Shown in pieces: positions 23,625-32,358 of a stretch of 43,488 bases of DNA; within the stretch, counting starts at the first letter, position 1, and every line of letters starts with the position of its first letter. This DNA is from HGM13233 sp964478515 (GTDB lineage: Bacteria; Bacillota; Clostridia; Oscillospirales; Ruminococcaceae). Position numbers and translations under genes: made by a program. The notes below the pieces were generated by a model, which saw only the letters and a program-made list of their open reading frames with translations, did no database searches and was not told the DNA's origin. Location: contig CAYZIL010000019.1 of assembly GCA_964478515.1 (NCBI GenBank), forward strand, positions 1 to 43,488. The letters run 5' to 3'.

Positions 23625-24086
23625 GTTCGTTTTTTTGCCTGTGCGCCGGACGCTGATGTGTGCCGCGCCGCGCAACAACACCGACGCCAAGCGCGCGCAC
23701 ACACACTGCAAGGCCGCAGGAGAAAAAACAGCGCGCCCGCGTCTGAGCGGACCGCGGCGCAGCGCCATATTTTTTTGCTGTCGCGCTGATTATCTTTGGC
23801 AAAATCTTTGCATATACAATTACCAGGTGGCGCAATCTGCACCGTCGCGGTATTTCTAAGGCTGTACAGGTATACCCGGCAAGCATAATATACGCAGCGC
23901 CGCTCATTAGTTTATCTGACGAAATTTGCTTGTTCTCATTGGTAAAAATGCTGTATCTGCGAAAAAAGTAGAAAGTAGAAGAAAGCCGTGACTGATTTTT
24001 TCCGCACATCAATTGCATTTTTCTGGAAAATGTACCCTAATGGCAAATCTTGCCTGCCGGCTGATTTCCCGATTATTTTGTGATAA
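23625..24086. other. Long intergenic region without a supported gene
   Basis: About 460 bases between the HPr terminator and the promoters of the DeoR gene. The first part is GC-rich, the second AT-rich with scattered short palindromes such as ATTTTCTGGAAAAT near 24017. Short ORFs occur on both strands but none has a ribosome binding site or recognisable protein. I see no RNA gene. Confidence 0.6.
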
Positions 24087-24137
24087 TTGACATATTTTCC
24101 GAAAATTTCTCATATATTTTGACCGCAAAACAGGATA

Positions 24138-24166
24138 TTGACATAAAATAGATGCGGTGTTAATAT
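24138..24166 (+). promoter_or_regulatory. Promoter of the sgc-like operon
   Basis: A perfect TTGACA (24138-24143), a 17-base spacer and TAATAT (24161-24166) lie about 50 bases before the DeoR start. A second TTGACA at 24087-24092 with TCATAT 17 bases on could be an additional promoter. Confidence 0.7.
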
Positions 24167-24218
24167 TGTGTTAACAGGAAAGCAAAAGCAAGCAATAACA
24201 AGCAAAGGACAACAACGC

Positions 24219-24980
24219 ATGTTCCAAATAGAGCGACTGGACGAACTGTACAGGTATATAAGTAAAAACCAGAGCGCCAGCGTGGAAGAGCTCAGCCGCC
24301 TGTTTGGCGTTTCCAAGGTCACCATTCGCTCAGACATTAACGAGCTTGCCAATAAGGGTCTGGTAATTAAGACATACGGCGGCGCCGTTTCGGCCAGCCA
24401 CAGCTTTTCCACCGAGATACCTTACGACTCAAAGTATTCTATAAATTCCACTCAAAAGCGGCGCGTCGCCAAGGCGGCGGCCGAAATGATAGAGGATAAC
24501 GACGTCGTCATACTTGACGCCGGCACCACAACTTTTGAGGTTGTCTCGCACATTACCTGCCGCAACGTCACAATTGTCACTAACGACATACGCATTGCCG
24601 CCGAGGTCGCGCACCACGGCGGGCTAAAGCTGATTGTGGCCGGCGGCGAGCTTGAAGAGTCGGTCTACACTCTGGTTGGCATGAACACCGAGCGGTTTTT
24701 GAGCGAGATACGCGCCAACAAAGCAATTATGGGCTGCGACGCCTACGACTTGAATTTCGGCATTTCCAACCGCACGCTGTTGGAAGTGTACGCAAAACAG
24801 GCAATGATGCGCGCCGCGGACAAGAAGATAATTATCACAGACAGCTCAAAGCTGGGCAAATGTGTATTCGCCAGAATGTGCGGCCCCTTCGACATGGACG
24901 TCTTCATCACTGACGCAATGGAACAATCCATGCGCGCTCAAATGGAAGAAGCCGGTGTCGAGGTGCTCATTCCGGAATGA
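24219..24980 (+). CDS. DeoR-family transcriptional regulator (SgcR-like)
   Basis: 253-residue sugar-phosphate-responsive repressor. The N-terminal winged helix-turn-helix (SVEELSRLFGVSKVTIRSDINELANKGLV) is followed by the sensor domain, with DAGTTTFEVV, TNDIRIAAEV and the phosphate-binding MGCDAYD and DSSKLGK segments. ATG at 24219 was chosen because MFQIERLDELYRYI is the usual family beginning and AAAGGA lies upstream; a TTG 17 codons earlier is less likely. It precedes PTS genes, so the effector is probably the phosphorylated sugar imported by them. Confidence 0.92.
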   Translation: MFQIERLDELYRYISKNQSASVEELSRLFGVSKVTIRSDINELANKGLVIKTYGGAVSASHSFSTEIPYDSKYSINSTQKRRVAKAAAEMIEDNDVVILDAGTTTFEVVSHITCRNVTIVTNDIRIAAEVAHHGGLKLIVAGGELEESVYTLVGMNTERFLSEIRANKAIMGCDAYDLNFGISNRTLLEVYAKQAMMRAADKKIIITDSSKLGKCVFARMCGPFDMDVFITDAMEQSMRAQMEEAGVEVLIPE

Positions 24981-25040
24981 ATATAGCGACCGCGGGATAA
25001 ACGGCCGCGACGATCCTAACTACCAGAAAGGAGGATGGTC

Positions 25041-25349
25041 ATGGGTGACAAGGTTGTAAGCATTCTCGTTGCTTGCGGTTCCGGCGTTGCCACAAGTATG
25101 CATGTCGGCTCGGTCATTAAAGATTATATGAAAGAGCAGCACCTGCGTGTGGAGATAGACGGCACAAGCATCAACAACCTACCGTTCCGTCTCATTGGAA
25201 AAGATCTTATAGTATCTTCGGCCCAAGTTCCGTTTGAGACGGGATTGCCGGTATTCAACGGTATTCCTATACTGACAGGTATAGGGCAGCAAGAGCTCCT
25301 TGAAAAGATTGCAGACAAAGTCAGGGAGCTGTCGGAAGCGAAGGAATAA
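25041..25349 (+). CDS. PTS system IIB component, galactitol/SgcB type
   Basis: 102-residue cytosolic phosphocarrier. The phosphorylated cysteine sits in the P-loop VACGSGVATSMHVG (about residues 9-22), diagnostic for GatB/SgcB-type IIB. It passes phosphate from IIA (31218) to the sugar carried by IIC (25400). Two ATGs are six bases apart; the second (25041) was chosen because AAAGGAGG is six bases before it and abuts the first. IIA is encoded about 6 kb downstream, as in the split sgc locus. Confidence 0.92.
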   Translation: MGDKVVSILVACGSGVATSMHVGSVIKDYMKEQHLRVEIDGTSINNLPFRLIGKDLIVSSAQVPFETGLPVFNGIPILTGIGQQELLEKIADKVRELSEAKE

Positions 25350-25399
25350 CTCTGTTTCTTTGCAAACTCTTTCTTCCCACAATTTTGAGGAGGTAACCA

Positions 25400-26665
25400 A
25401 TGCAAGTAATTACTGCAGTAAGTGATTTTCTAAGAAGCCTTGGCGCATCCGTTCTCATCCCGATCATCATTATGATCATCGCACTCGTTCTGGGCGCCAA
25501 ATTCCAAAAAGCCCTTGTCGCCGGCTTGACTTTCTCCGCCGGATACATCGGCCTGAACCTGGTCATCGGCTTGATGCTCACGACAATAACCCCGATGTGC
25601 AACATCATCATGGATTATTTCGGAGCCAACAAGACCATTCTCGACGTGGGCTGGCAGGTAGGCGCGTCAATCGCCTACAGCACCACTTGCGGCGCGCTGA
25701 TAATCATCGTCTCGCTGGCGGTTAACATTATCATGCTGCTGCTCAAGGCCACCAAGACCATCAACGTCGACATCTGGAACTTCTGGAACCACGCTTTCAC
25801 CGCGTCGGTCGTCTACATCACCTCCGGCAGCCTGGTATTCGGCCTCATCGCCGGCGCCATCCATGCCGCGCTGTGCCTGATTATTGCCGACCTGACCGCC
25901 AAGAGAGTACAGGAATTCTACGGCATCCCCGGCATCTCCATTCCTCACGGCTGGTGCGTCACCTCTGTGCCCATCATCCTCGGTGTCAACTGGCTGCTTG
26001 ACCGCATCCCCGGCGTCAAAAACATCGTCTGGGACGAGAAGAAGATTCAGGAAAAATGGGGCATCTTCGGCAACCCGCTGGTGCTCGGCACTGTTCTCGG
26101 CCTTATTCTCGGACTGCTGGCCGGCTACTACAAAGACATCCCTCTGCTGCTCCAGTCCGCGTTCACCATCGGCGCTGTCATGCTGATACTCCCGCGCTTC
26201 ATCGGACTGTTCATGGAGTCGTTGAGCGTCGTTTCCGAGGCTGCCAAGGGCTTCATGGCCAAGCACTTCCAGGGCCGTGAGTTCTACATCGGCCTTGACT
26301 CCGCGGTTCTGATCGGCCATCCGATCACCGTCGCGGCCTCCCTGATTCTTATTCCCATCGTTATTCTGCTGTCCGTCTTCCTGCCCGGCAACCAGGTCCT
26401 TGCTTTCGGCGACCTTGCCTCGCTTGCTTACTTCGTAGCGATGGTCCCCTGCTTGAGCAACGGCAACCTGTTCCGCTCGGTCATCTGCGGCGCGGTCATC
26501 ATGACTGTCGTTCTTTACCTGTGCACCTCCTTCGGCGGTGCTCTTACCGCTATGGCCCTGCAGGCCGGTTATTCGCTGCCCGAGGGCACGTCTGACATAA
26601 CCGCTCTGTCCGCCGGCAACTGGATCACCTGGGTAATGTTCCAGATTTCTAAACTATTTGCCTGA
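25400..26665 (+). CDS. PTS system IIC component, galactitol/SgcC type
   Basis: 421-residue integral membrane sugar permease with about nine to eleven hydrophobic helices. GAKFQKALVAGLTFSAGYIGL near the start and YGIPGISIPHGWCV in the middle fit the EIIC-GAT family (GatC/SgcC). ATG follows GAGGAGG. Codon use is somewhat richer in ATC than in the neighbouring genes, possibly reflecting high expression. The substrate is unknown; family members take galactitol, other polyols or pentose-like compounds. Confidence 0.93.
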   Translation: MQVITAVSDFLRSLGASVLIPIIIMIIALVLGAKFQKALVAGLTFSAGYIGLNLVIGLMLTTITPMCNIIMDYFGANKTILDVGWQVGASIAYSTTCGALIIIVSLAVNIIMLLLKATKTINVDIWNFWNHAFTASVVYITSGSLVFGLIAGAIHAALCLIIADLTAKRVQEFYGIPGISIPHGWCVTSVPIILGVNWLLDRIPGVKNIVWDEKKIQEKWGIFGNPLVLGTVLGLILGLLAGYYKDIPLLLQSAFTIGAVMLILPRFIGLFMESLSVVSEAAKGFMAKHFQGREFYIGLDSAVLIGHPITVAASLILIPIVILLSVFLPGNQVLAFGDLASLAYFVAMVPCLSNGNLFRSVICGAVIMTVVLYLCTSFGGALTAMALQAGYSLPEGTSDITALSAGNWITWVMFQISKLFA

Positions 26666-26702
26666 GTGGAGTAATTTTACTCTCAGGCGCCTGATCACTT
26701 AA

Positions 26703-26803
26703 GATGTGCGGATGCTTCTATAGTGTCTTACTTGGACCGGACGCTGTTTTAGCATCCGCACAATTTACAGCCTTTTTTAGGTTCGCAGAACGTTTTTTCG
26801 AAC
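26703..26803 (+). promoter_or_regulatory. Two inverted repeats in the IIC-dehydrogenase gap
   Basis: TGCGGATGC near 26706 pairs with GCATCCGCA near 26752 around a loop of about 35 bases. Then AGGTTCG near 26777 pairs with CGAACCT near 26797 around a T-rich loop. Neither is followed by a clean T run. They may form RNA stem-loops that adjust stability or expression within the operon. Confidence 0.45.
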
Positions 26804-26826
26804 CTGCATACAGGAGCAACAACGAA

Positions 26827-27837
26827 ATGAAAGCTGCCGTTTATTATACTAACAGCGACGTGCGTGTTGAGGACCGGCCCGACCCGCGCCCAGAAAAAGG
26901 CGGCCTGGTAGTTAAAACCGAGTGCTGCGGCGTTTGTGTGGCCGATACCATGGAATGGTACAACAAGCCCAAAGCGCCGATAGTTCTCGGCCACGAGGCT
27001 ACCGGCGTCGTCACCGAGCTGGGCGAGGACACCGTCGGCTTCAAAGTCGGCGACCGGGTTTTTGCCCACCACCACGTTCCCTGCATGACCTGCGACGAAT
27101 GCCGCCGCGGCCGCTACACTCTTTGCCGCACTTTTAAAAGCACCCGCTACGACCCGGGCGGATTTTGCGAATATTTTGCTCTGAGCGCCCGCAACGTGGC
27201 TGAGGATACTCTGCTGTTGCCCGAAAACGTCGCTTTTGACGAGGGTACGCTTATTGAACCGCTCGCCTGCGTGATACACGCGGTGCGCCGCATGCACATA
27301 CGTCCCGACGACAACGTAGTTATTGTCGGCGCCGGCACCATAGGGTTAATGTTCGTGCAGGTGCTGCACGCTTACGGCGTCAGCGACATTAATGTTTTCG
27401 AGCGCATAGACTGGCGCCGCGACAAGGCCGCCGAATTCGGAGCCATCGTCTGGGACGACGCCAACAAATATATCAGCGAGCGCAAGGGCGCAAACAAAGT
27501 ACTTGTCATAGCCAAGGACATTTCCGCAATGGAGCTGGGGCTTTCGGCCGCAGGTACCGGCGCAGACGTGCTTTTCTTCGCCACGCCCGCCGACGACGAA
27601 TATTTAAAGTTCTATGTCAGCAAAGCTTTTTTCAAGGAAATGCGCATCGTCCTTTCCTATTCCGCCGACCACAACGACACTCGCGAGGCGCTGCGTCTGA
27701 TCGGCTCCGGACTGGTAAAAGTGCGCGATTACATCACGCACCGCTATTCCCTGTCCCAGCTTGCCGACGCCATCGCACAGACCACGGCGCGCGGCAGGTG
27801 TCTTAAATGTATTATAGATATGAACCTTGAGTACTGA
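26827..27837 (+). CDS. Zinc-dependent medium-chain dehydrogenase (polyol/threonine dehydrogenase-like)
   Basis: 336-residue cytosolic NAD(P)-dependent alcohol dehydrogenase. Catalytic zinc ligands are in CCGVCVAD and GHEATG. The structural zinc has four cysteines in CMTCDECRRGRYTLC, and the Rossmann motif is VIVGAGTIGLM. In a galactitol-type PTS operon it most likely oxidises a polyol phosphate to a ketose phosphate, as GatD does. The start was taken at ATG 26827, which has AGGAG upstream and begins with the usual MKAAVYY; the upstream frame covers the hairpin region and is not coding. E. coli sgc has no such gene. Confidence 0.9.
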   Translation: MKAAVYYTNSDVRVEDRPDPRPEKGGLVVKTECCGVCVADTMEWYNKPKAPIVLGHEATGVVTELGEDTVGFKVGDRVFAHHHVPCMTCDECRRGRYTLCRTFKSTRYDPGGFCEYFALSARNVAEDTLLLPENVAFDEGTLIEPLACVIHAVRRMHIRPDDNVVIVGAGTIGLMFVQVLHAYGVSDINVFERIDWRRDKAAEFGAIVWDDANKYISERKGANKVLVIAKDISAMELGLSAAGTGADVLFFATPADDEYLKFYVSKAFFKEMRIVLSYSADHNDTREALRLIGSGLVKVRDYITHRYSLSQLADAIAQTTARGRCLKCIIDMNLEY

Positions 27838-27854
27838 GAAAGAGGGTATGCCCA

Positions 27855-28598
27855 GTGGCATTTGAAATTGACCTAAGCGGACAAGTCGCGCTAGTTACCG
27901 GCGCAGTTACCGGTATTGGCAAGGCTATTGCCAAATCGATAACGCAATCCGGCGCACAGGTAATTATTAACGACATAGTCGCGCCCGACTCCGACGCCGC
28001 GCTGAAAACTCAAGACGAGCTCGCCGCCTTCGGCCCGCGCCCGCACTACGAGCAGTGCGACATTTCCGACGAGACAAAGGTCAAGGCGATGATTGCCAAC
28101 ATCGTCGACACCTACGGCCGTCTTGACATGCTCGTCAACAACGCGAGCATCGTAGCCAACTTCCAAAAAAGCTACGACGTGAACACTATGGGTACGTATT
28201 ACTGCATGCAAAGCGCCATTGAAGAGTTGGTAAAGACACAAGGGCGCATCGTCAACATCACCTCAGCCTCGGTTTTTTCCGGCGGCACGGGTTACCCGGA
28301 ATACAACGTCACCAAAGCCGGTATCTACGCGCTGACGCTGTTTTACGCGCGCAACTACGCCAAAAAAGGCGTGCGTGTCAACGGAATTGCTCCGGCGGTT
28401 ATTATGACCGACATGACCGTAAAACGTTTTGGCAGCGAGCAGGCCATGCTCGACCACTACAAAGACGTCATGCCTATGGGCCGCGTCGGTTACCCCGAGG
28501 ACATTGCCGGTACGGCGCTGTTCCTCATGTCCGACATGTCCCGCTGGATGACAGGCGAGGTACTGATTGTTGACGGCGGCCGCATGCATATAGGCTAA
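27855..28598 (+). CDS. Short-chain dehydrogenase/reductase
   Basis: 247-residue classical SDR, cytosolic NAD(P)-dependent oxidoreductase. It shows the cofactor motif TGAVTGIG (about 16-23), NNAS (about 95-98), the catalytic Ser in NITSAS, and YxxxK in YPEYNVTKAG, so the triad is complete. The start is GTG at 27855 with AGAGGG upstream. Together with the preceding zinc dehydrogenase it could epimerise or isomerise the imported sugar through a keto intermediate. Substrate unknown. Confidence 0.92.
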   Translation: MAFEIDLSGQVALVTGAVTGIGKAIAKSITQSGAQVIINDIVAPDSDAALKTQDELAAFGPRPHYEQCDISDETKVKAMIANIVDTYGRLDMLVNNASIVANFQKSYDVNTMGTYYCMQSAIEELVKTQGRIVNITSASVFSGGTGYPEYNVTKAGIYALTLFYARNYAKKGVRVNGIAPAVIMTDMTVKRFGSEQAMLDHYKDVMPMGRVGYPEDIAGTALFLMSDMSRWMTGEVLIVDGGRMHIG

Positions 28599-28633
28599 AG
28601 TCTTTTTACCGCAACAAATAAAAGGAGAAAAAT

Positions 28634-29719
28634 ATGGACACTAAACTGTTAAAAGCGCTCACAGAAGTTCCCGCCATCAGCGGCCGTGAAGACCTGCTGA
28701 TAGCCGACGTTTCAAACAAACTTAAGGCCTACACCGACGACGTTCACATAGACCGGCTCGGCAACGTAACCGCGACGTTCGCGGGCAAGCCCGGCGCCCC
28801 GTCTATAGCCTATTTTGCCCATCTTGACGAGCTGGGTTTGATAGTGCGCCGCGTCGAAGAAAACGGTTTTCTGCGCATTGAGCGCATGGGCGGCGTGCCG
28901 GAAAAAGCGCTGCTTTGCACCTTTGTCGAAGTCTTCACTATCGACGGCAGCAAGCGGTACCCCGGCGTCGTCGGCACCTGCTCGCACCATCTGACGCCTG
29001 CTGACAAGAAGTTCGCCGTTACCACTACTGCAGAGCTGTACGTCGACATCGGCGCCGGCAGCAAGGCGGAGGTTGACGCCATGGGCATCGGCACCGGCAG
29101 CGTAATTACCTATCGCCCCAATTTCAGTGAAATAGGCAAATACATCGCCTCCAAAACTCTTGACGACCGCATGGGAATTTATGTGCTGCTCAAACTGGCC
29201 GAGCACCTCAAGGCAAACGCACACGAGGCCACCGTTCACCTCATCTGCTCAGTGCAGGAAGAGTCCAACGTGCGCGCGTGCACACCCTGCTTTACCCGCC
29301 TTGCTCCCGACGCCGCCATCTGCGTTGACATTTCGCCCGCGTGCGACACGCCCGAGCTGAAGGGCCGCTACGACATGGCGCTGGGCGCCGGTCCGGCCGT
29401 TATGTACTACAACTTCCACGGCCGCGGCACGCTCGGCGGACTGCTCGCCAGTCCCAAGCTCTGCGCTTACCTCGAAAAAACGGCTGTCGACAACGGCATC
29501 CCCTTCCAGCGCGAGGTCGTAATCGGCGTCGTCACCGACGACGCGTTTACCCAGTTTACTGGCACGGAAGGCATCCCCATGGGACACATATCCATCCCCA
29601 TGCGCTACAGCCACTCCCCAACGGAAATGTCCTCTCCCGAAGACATTGACAATACCGTCAAACTCGTCTGCGAGAGCGCCATGCGCTTTAGCGCCAAAGT
29701 AGACCTTTCCCGCGGTTAG
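28634..29719 (+). CDS. M42 family metallopeptidase-like protein (SgcX-like)
   Basis: 361-residue cytosolic protein of the M42 aminopeptidase family. Metal-ligand motifs are AHLDELG (His, Asp), ASKTLDDRMG (Asp), QEESN (Glu pair), the Asp in CVDISP, and RYSHSPTE (His near the end). Such proteins recur in PTS sugar operons, with SgcX in E. coli as the prototype, where a peptidase role makes little sense and the true substrate is unknown. The ATG has AAAGGAG upstream. It is directly followed by the SgcQ- and SgcE-like genes. Confidence 0.9.
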   Translation: MDTKLLKALTEVPAISGREDLLIADVSNKLKAYTDDVHIDRLGNVTATFAGKPGAPSIAYFAHLDELGLIVRRVEENGFLRIERMGGVPEKALLCTFVEVFTIDGSKRYPGVVGTCSHHLTPADKKFAVTTTAELYVDIGAGSKAEVDAMGIGTGSVITYRPNFSEIGKYIASKTLDDRMGIYVLLKLAEHLKANAHEATVHLICSVQEESNVRACTPCFTRLAPDAAICVDISPACDTPELKGRYDMALGAGPAVMYYNFHGRGTLGGLLASPKLCAYLEKTAVDNGIPFQREVVIGVVTDDAFTQFTGTEGIPMGHISIPMRYSHSPTEMSSPEDIDNTVKLVCESAMRFSAKVDLSRG

Positions 29720-29757
29720 AATACAAACCAAGAACGCATAAAAAGGAGACTTTAACC

Positions 29758-30570
29758 ATGAAATGGACAGAACAGACACTGGGAACCGATAAGCCCATCA
29801 TCGCCATGTGCCACCTGCGCGCGCTGCCTGGCGACCCTTACTTTGACAAAGCCGGCGGCATGAAGGGCGTAGTCGAAATGGCCCGCAAGGAAATGCTCGG
29901 CTTGCAAAACGGCGGCGTTGACGCCATCATGTTCTCCAACGAATTCAGCCTGCCCTACTTGACCAAGGTCCGCACCGAGACCGTCGCCGCCATGGCGCGC
30001 ATAATCGGCGAGCTCATCCCCGAAATCCGCATTCCCTACGGCGTGAACGTGCTGTGGGATCCGGCGCGCTCGATTGACCTCGCCGTTGCCACCGACGCAA
30101 AATTTGTGCGCGAGATATTCACGGGCGTTTACGCCAGTGATTTCGGCGTGTGGGACACCGACTGCGGCGACGTTATTCGCCACCAGCGCGCAGTCGGCGG
30201 CGAAAACGTCAAGCTGCTGTTCAACATTGTGCCCGAGGCCGCGAAGTACATTCAGCGCGACAATATCTGCGAAATAGCAAAGAGCACCGTCTTCAACTGC
30301 CGCCCCGACGCGCTGTGCGTTTCCGGCCTGACGGCGGGAGTCTCCACCGACTCGCAGGTGCTCAAGTCCGTTAAGGACACCGTTCCCGACACGCTTGTTT
30401 TCGCCAACACCGGCGTGCGCCCCGAAAACGTCGAGGAGCAGCTGCGTATAGCGGACGGCGCCGTAGTCGGCACAACGTTCAAAAAAGACGGAAAGTTTGA
30501 AAACCACGTCGAGGAGGACCGCGTGCGTTCCTTCATGGACAAGGTTAAGGCCTTCAGAAAGGGTCTGTAA
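29758..30570 (+). CDS. BtpA/SgcQ family protein
   Basis: 270-residue TIM-barrel-like cytosolic protein. Family marks are MCHLRALPGDP near the start, GGVDAIMFSNEF, PYGVNVLWDPARS, FTGVYASDFGVW and the C-terminal GAVVGTTFKKDGK, which looks like a phosphate-binding loop. BtpA is known for a role in photosystem I stability in cyanobacteria, but the SgcQ branch occurs in sugar operons and its reaction is not established. AAAGGAG lies before the ATG. It sits three bases before the SgcE-like gene. Confidence 0.9.
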   Translation: MKWTEQTLGTDKPIIAMCHLRALPGDPYFDKAGGMKGVVEMARKEMLGLQNGGVDAIMFSNEFSLPYLTKVRTETVAAMARIIGELIPEIRIPYGVNVLWDPARSIDLAVATDAKFVREIFTGVYASDFGVWDTDCGDVIRHQRAVGGENVKLLFNIVPEAAKYIQRDNICEIAKSTVFNCRPDALCVSGLTAGVSTDSQVLKSVKDTVPDTLVFANTGVRPENVEEQLRIADGAVVGTTFKKDGKFENHVEEDRVRSFMDKVKAFRKGL

Positions 30571-30573
30571 ACC

Positions 30574-31227
30574 ATGCCGGTCATCATTCCCTCGCTGGCG
30601 AGTGCGAACCAGTCCTGTCTGCGCGAGGAAATTACCCGCGTGGACGGCTGGCCCTACCTGCACTTTGATTTTGAGGACGGAAATTTTATTGACAACATCA
30701 CCTTCGGACTGCGCACAGTGCGCGACGTGTCGCCCTTTACCGGCGACATGCACCTGGACGCCCACCTGATGATGTGCGATCCCTTCCTCTTTGTCGACGA
30801 GCTGGCCGCGCTGGGTTTTCGTGCCGTGGCAATCCACTACGAAAATCTCGCCTACCCCTCGCTCGCAATCAACCGCATTCACTCTTTGGGAATGCGCGCA
30901 GGTCTGGCGCTCAATCCGCGCACCAACGCCGCGGATATTGCCCCGTTCGTCGGCGCGGTCGACTACGCATTAGTGATGACCAGCGAACCGGATACGCTGG
31001 GACAAAAGTTCCAGCCCGCCATGCTTGAAAAGATTCGGGCACTGCGCCAGCAGAGCGCCCCCGGGTTTCATATCATGGTCGACGGCGGTATCGGCGCCGA
31101 CGAGCTGCGGCTTGTCGGCGCCGCCGGCGCCGACCTCGCCGTGATGGGTCGCGGCGTTTTCAAGAGTGACGATCCCATCCGCTTCCTCAACACCAATTCA
31201 GACAACAGGAGCGAAATATGGTCCTAA
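30574..31227 (+). CDS. Ribulose-phosphate 3-epimerase family protein (SgcE-like)
   Basis: 217-residue TIM-barrel epimerase. Family features are IIPSLASAN at the start, HFDFEDGNFIDNITFG (metal Asp; the usual MDG is FED here), HLDAHLMM (the His and Asp ligands) and the phosphate loop MVDGGIGADE with GAAGADLAVMGRGVF. The altered active-site signature separates it from housekeeping Rpe and fits SgcE/AlsE-like enzymes acting on another ketose phosphate. The C-terminus overlaps the IIA gene by ten bases. Confidence 0.9.
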   Translation: MPVIIPSLASANQSCLREEITRVDGWPYLHFDFEDGNFIDNITFGLRTVRDVSPFTGDMHLDAHLMMCDPFLFVDELAALGFRAVAIHYENLAYPSLAINRIHSLGMRAGLALNPRTNAADIAPFVGAVDYALVMTSEPDTLGQKFQPAMLEKIRALRQQSAPGFHIMVDGGIGADELRLVGAAGADLAVMGRGVFKSDDPIRFLNTNSDNRSEIWS

Positions 31228-31697
31228 AGGATGTTTTGCGCCGCGAGCTCTGCTTTGCCCACCTTTCCGCCGCCGACAATGAAGACATTCTGCGTCAGCT
31301 GGCCCGCCAGCTTTACGCACAGGGTCTTGTCAACGAGGGCTTTGAGGACAACGTAATAACCCGCGAGCACAATTACCCCACCGGACTTCCGGTGGAATGT
31401 GAATACAAAGTCGCCATTCCGCACACCGATGTGCAGTATGTGCTGCACGACCGTGTCTGTGTGGCGACGCTCAACGAGCCGGTCACTTTTGAGTGCATGG
31501 GCGACCCCGACACAAAGTTGAGCGTCAAGACCGTCATCATGATGGCAATAAAAGAAAAAGACCAGCAGTTGCCGGTGCTAAAGCAGCTCATCAACCTGGT
31601 CGTGCGCAACAGCGAGCTGATAAACCGCCTTGGCGACGCCGCCGACGGCGACGCTATTTACGACGCCATGCTCAGCGTGCTGCCGGAAGATGAGTAA
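31218..31697 (+). CDS. PTS system IIA component, fructose/galactitol (SgcA) type
   Basis: 159-residue cytosolic phosphocarrier taking phosphate from HPr and giving it to IIB. The phosphorylated histidine is in the signature VAIPHTD (about residue 68), preceded by REHNYPTGLP. It overlaps the epimerase gene and the following HAD gene, so these are translated together. With IIB and IIC it completes the permease although separated from them by five genes. Confidence 0.92.
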   Translation: MVLKDVLRRELCFAHLSAADNEDILRQLARQLYAQGLVNEGFEDNVITREHNYPTGLPVECEYKVAIPHTDVQYVLHDRVCVATLNEPVTFECMGDPDTKLSVKTVIMMAIKEKDQQLPVLKQLINLVVRNSELINRLGDAADGDAIYDAMLSVLPEDE

Positions 31698-32340
31698 TTT
31701 TCGCAACGTAGTTTTCGACGTCGACGGCACCTTAATAGACACGGAGGACGCCATAGTCGGCGGAATCCTTGCTTTTGCCCGCGCTCACGGCGTTAACGAC
31801 TACGACTACGATTACATCAAAAAGCACTGCTTCGGCGCCGTGCCCCAGGAAGCCTTTGCCCGCATAGGACTGGGCGAATTTTTCGCCGAGGGCAACAGTT
31901 TTGTCAACCACCGCATGTATGTTGAGCGGCGCGCGCGTCTTTACGAGGGCACCGAGCAACTGCTCGCCCAACTTCGTCGGCGCGGCGTCTCGCTCGCCGT
32001 GTGTACGGCGCGCCCCGGTTTCGAATTCGACGTCGACCCGCTTTTTCCGCGCATCGCGCACTATTTCGACGTCGTTATGTCCAACGAGTATGCCGACGAA
32101 CCCAAGCCCTCGCCGGCGCCGCTGCAAAAGTATCTTGCCGAGTTTTCGTTAGACCCGTGCGAGGTACTGTATGTGGGCGACGCCGAAACGGACGAGAGCT
32201 GCGCCCACGGCGCCGGCGTCGCCTTCGCGCTTGCCGGCTGGGGAGCGGCCGACCGCTCGCTGCGCCACGAATATTTATTTGAACGGCCCGAGCAACTGCT
32301 TAGCGTCTGCGCTGATGAGCGCGCGGGCCGATTGATTTGA
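31690..32340 (+). CDS. HAD superfamily hydrolase (phosphatase)
   Basis: 216-residue cytosolic phosphatase of the phosphoglycolate/beta-phosphoglucomutase branch. Motif I is VVFDVDGTLIDTEDA, motif II the Thr in CTARPG, and the motif III Lys and motif IV Asp lie in EPKPSPAP and YVGDAETDE. The ATG at 31690 overlaps the IIA stop by eight bases. It may remove phosphate from a pathway intermediate, leaving a free sugar for the FGGY kinase downstream. A housekeeping or overflow role is equally possible. No counterpart in E. coli sgc. Confidence 0.88.
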   Translation: MSNFRNVVFDVDGTLIDTEDAIVGGILAFARAHGVNDYDYDYIKKHCFGAVPQEAFARIGLGEFFAEGNSFVNHRMYVERRARLYEGTEQLLAQLRRRGVSLAVCTARPGFEFDVDPLFPRIAHYFDVVMSNEYADEPKPSPAPLQKYLAEFSLDPCEVLYVGDAETDESCAHGAGVAFALAGWGAADRSLRHEYLFERPEQLLSVCADERAGRLI

Positions 32341-32358
32341 AAGGAGACCGCACAAACG

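Noticed and set aside
23605..24018. Overlapping short frames on both strands in the gap after the HPr-like gene
   Set aside because: No ribosome binding sites, no recognisable protein, and they overlap a terminator; left as non-coding.
26704..26826. Upstream extension of the zinc dehydrogenase frame
   Set aside because: The extra 41 codons cover two inverted repeats and do not resemble the family; the start MKAAVYY at 26827 with AGGAG upstream is the usual beginning.
29752..30882. 376-codon minus-strand frame opposite the BtpA and epimerase genes
   Set aside because: It crosses two convincing genes with conserved motifs and shows no family features or ribosome binding site.
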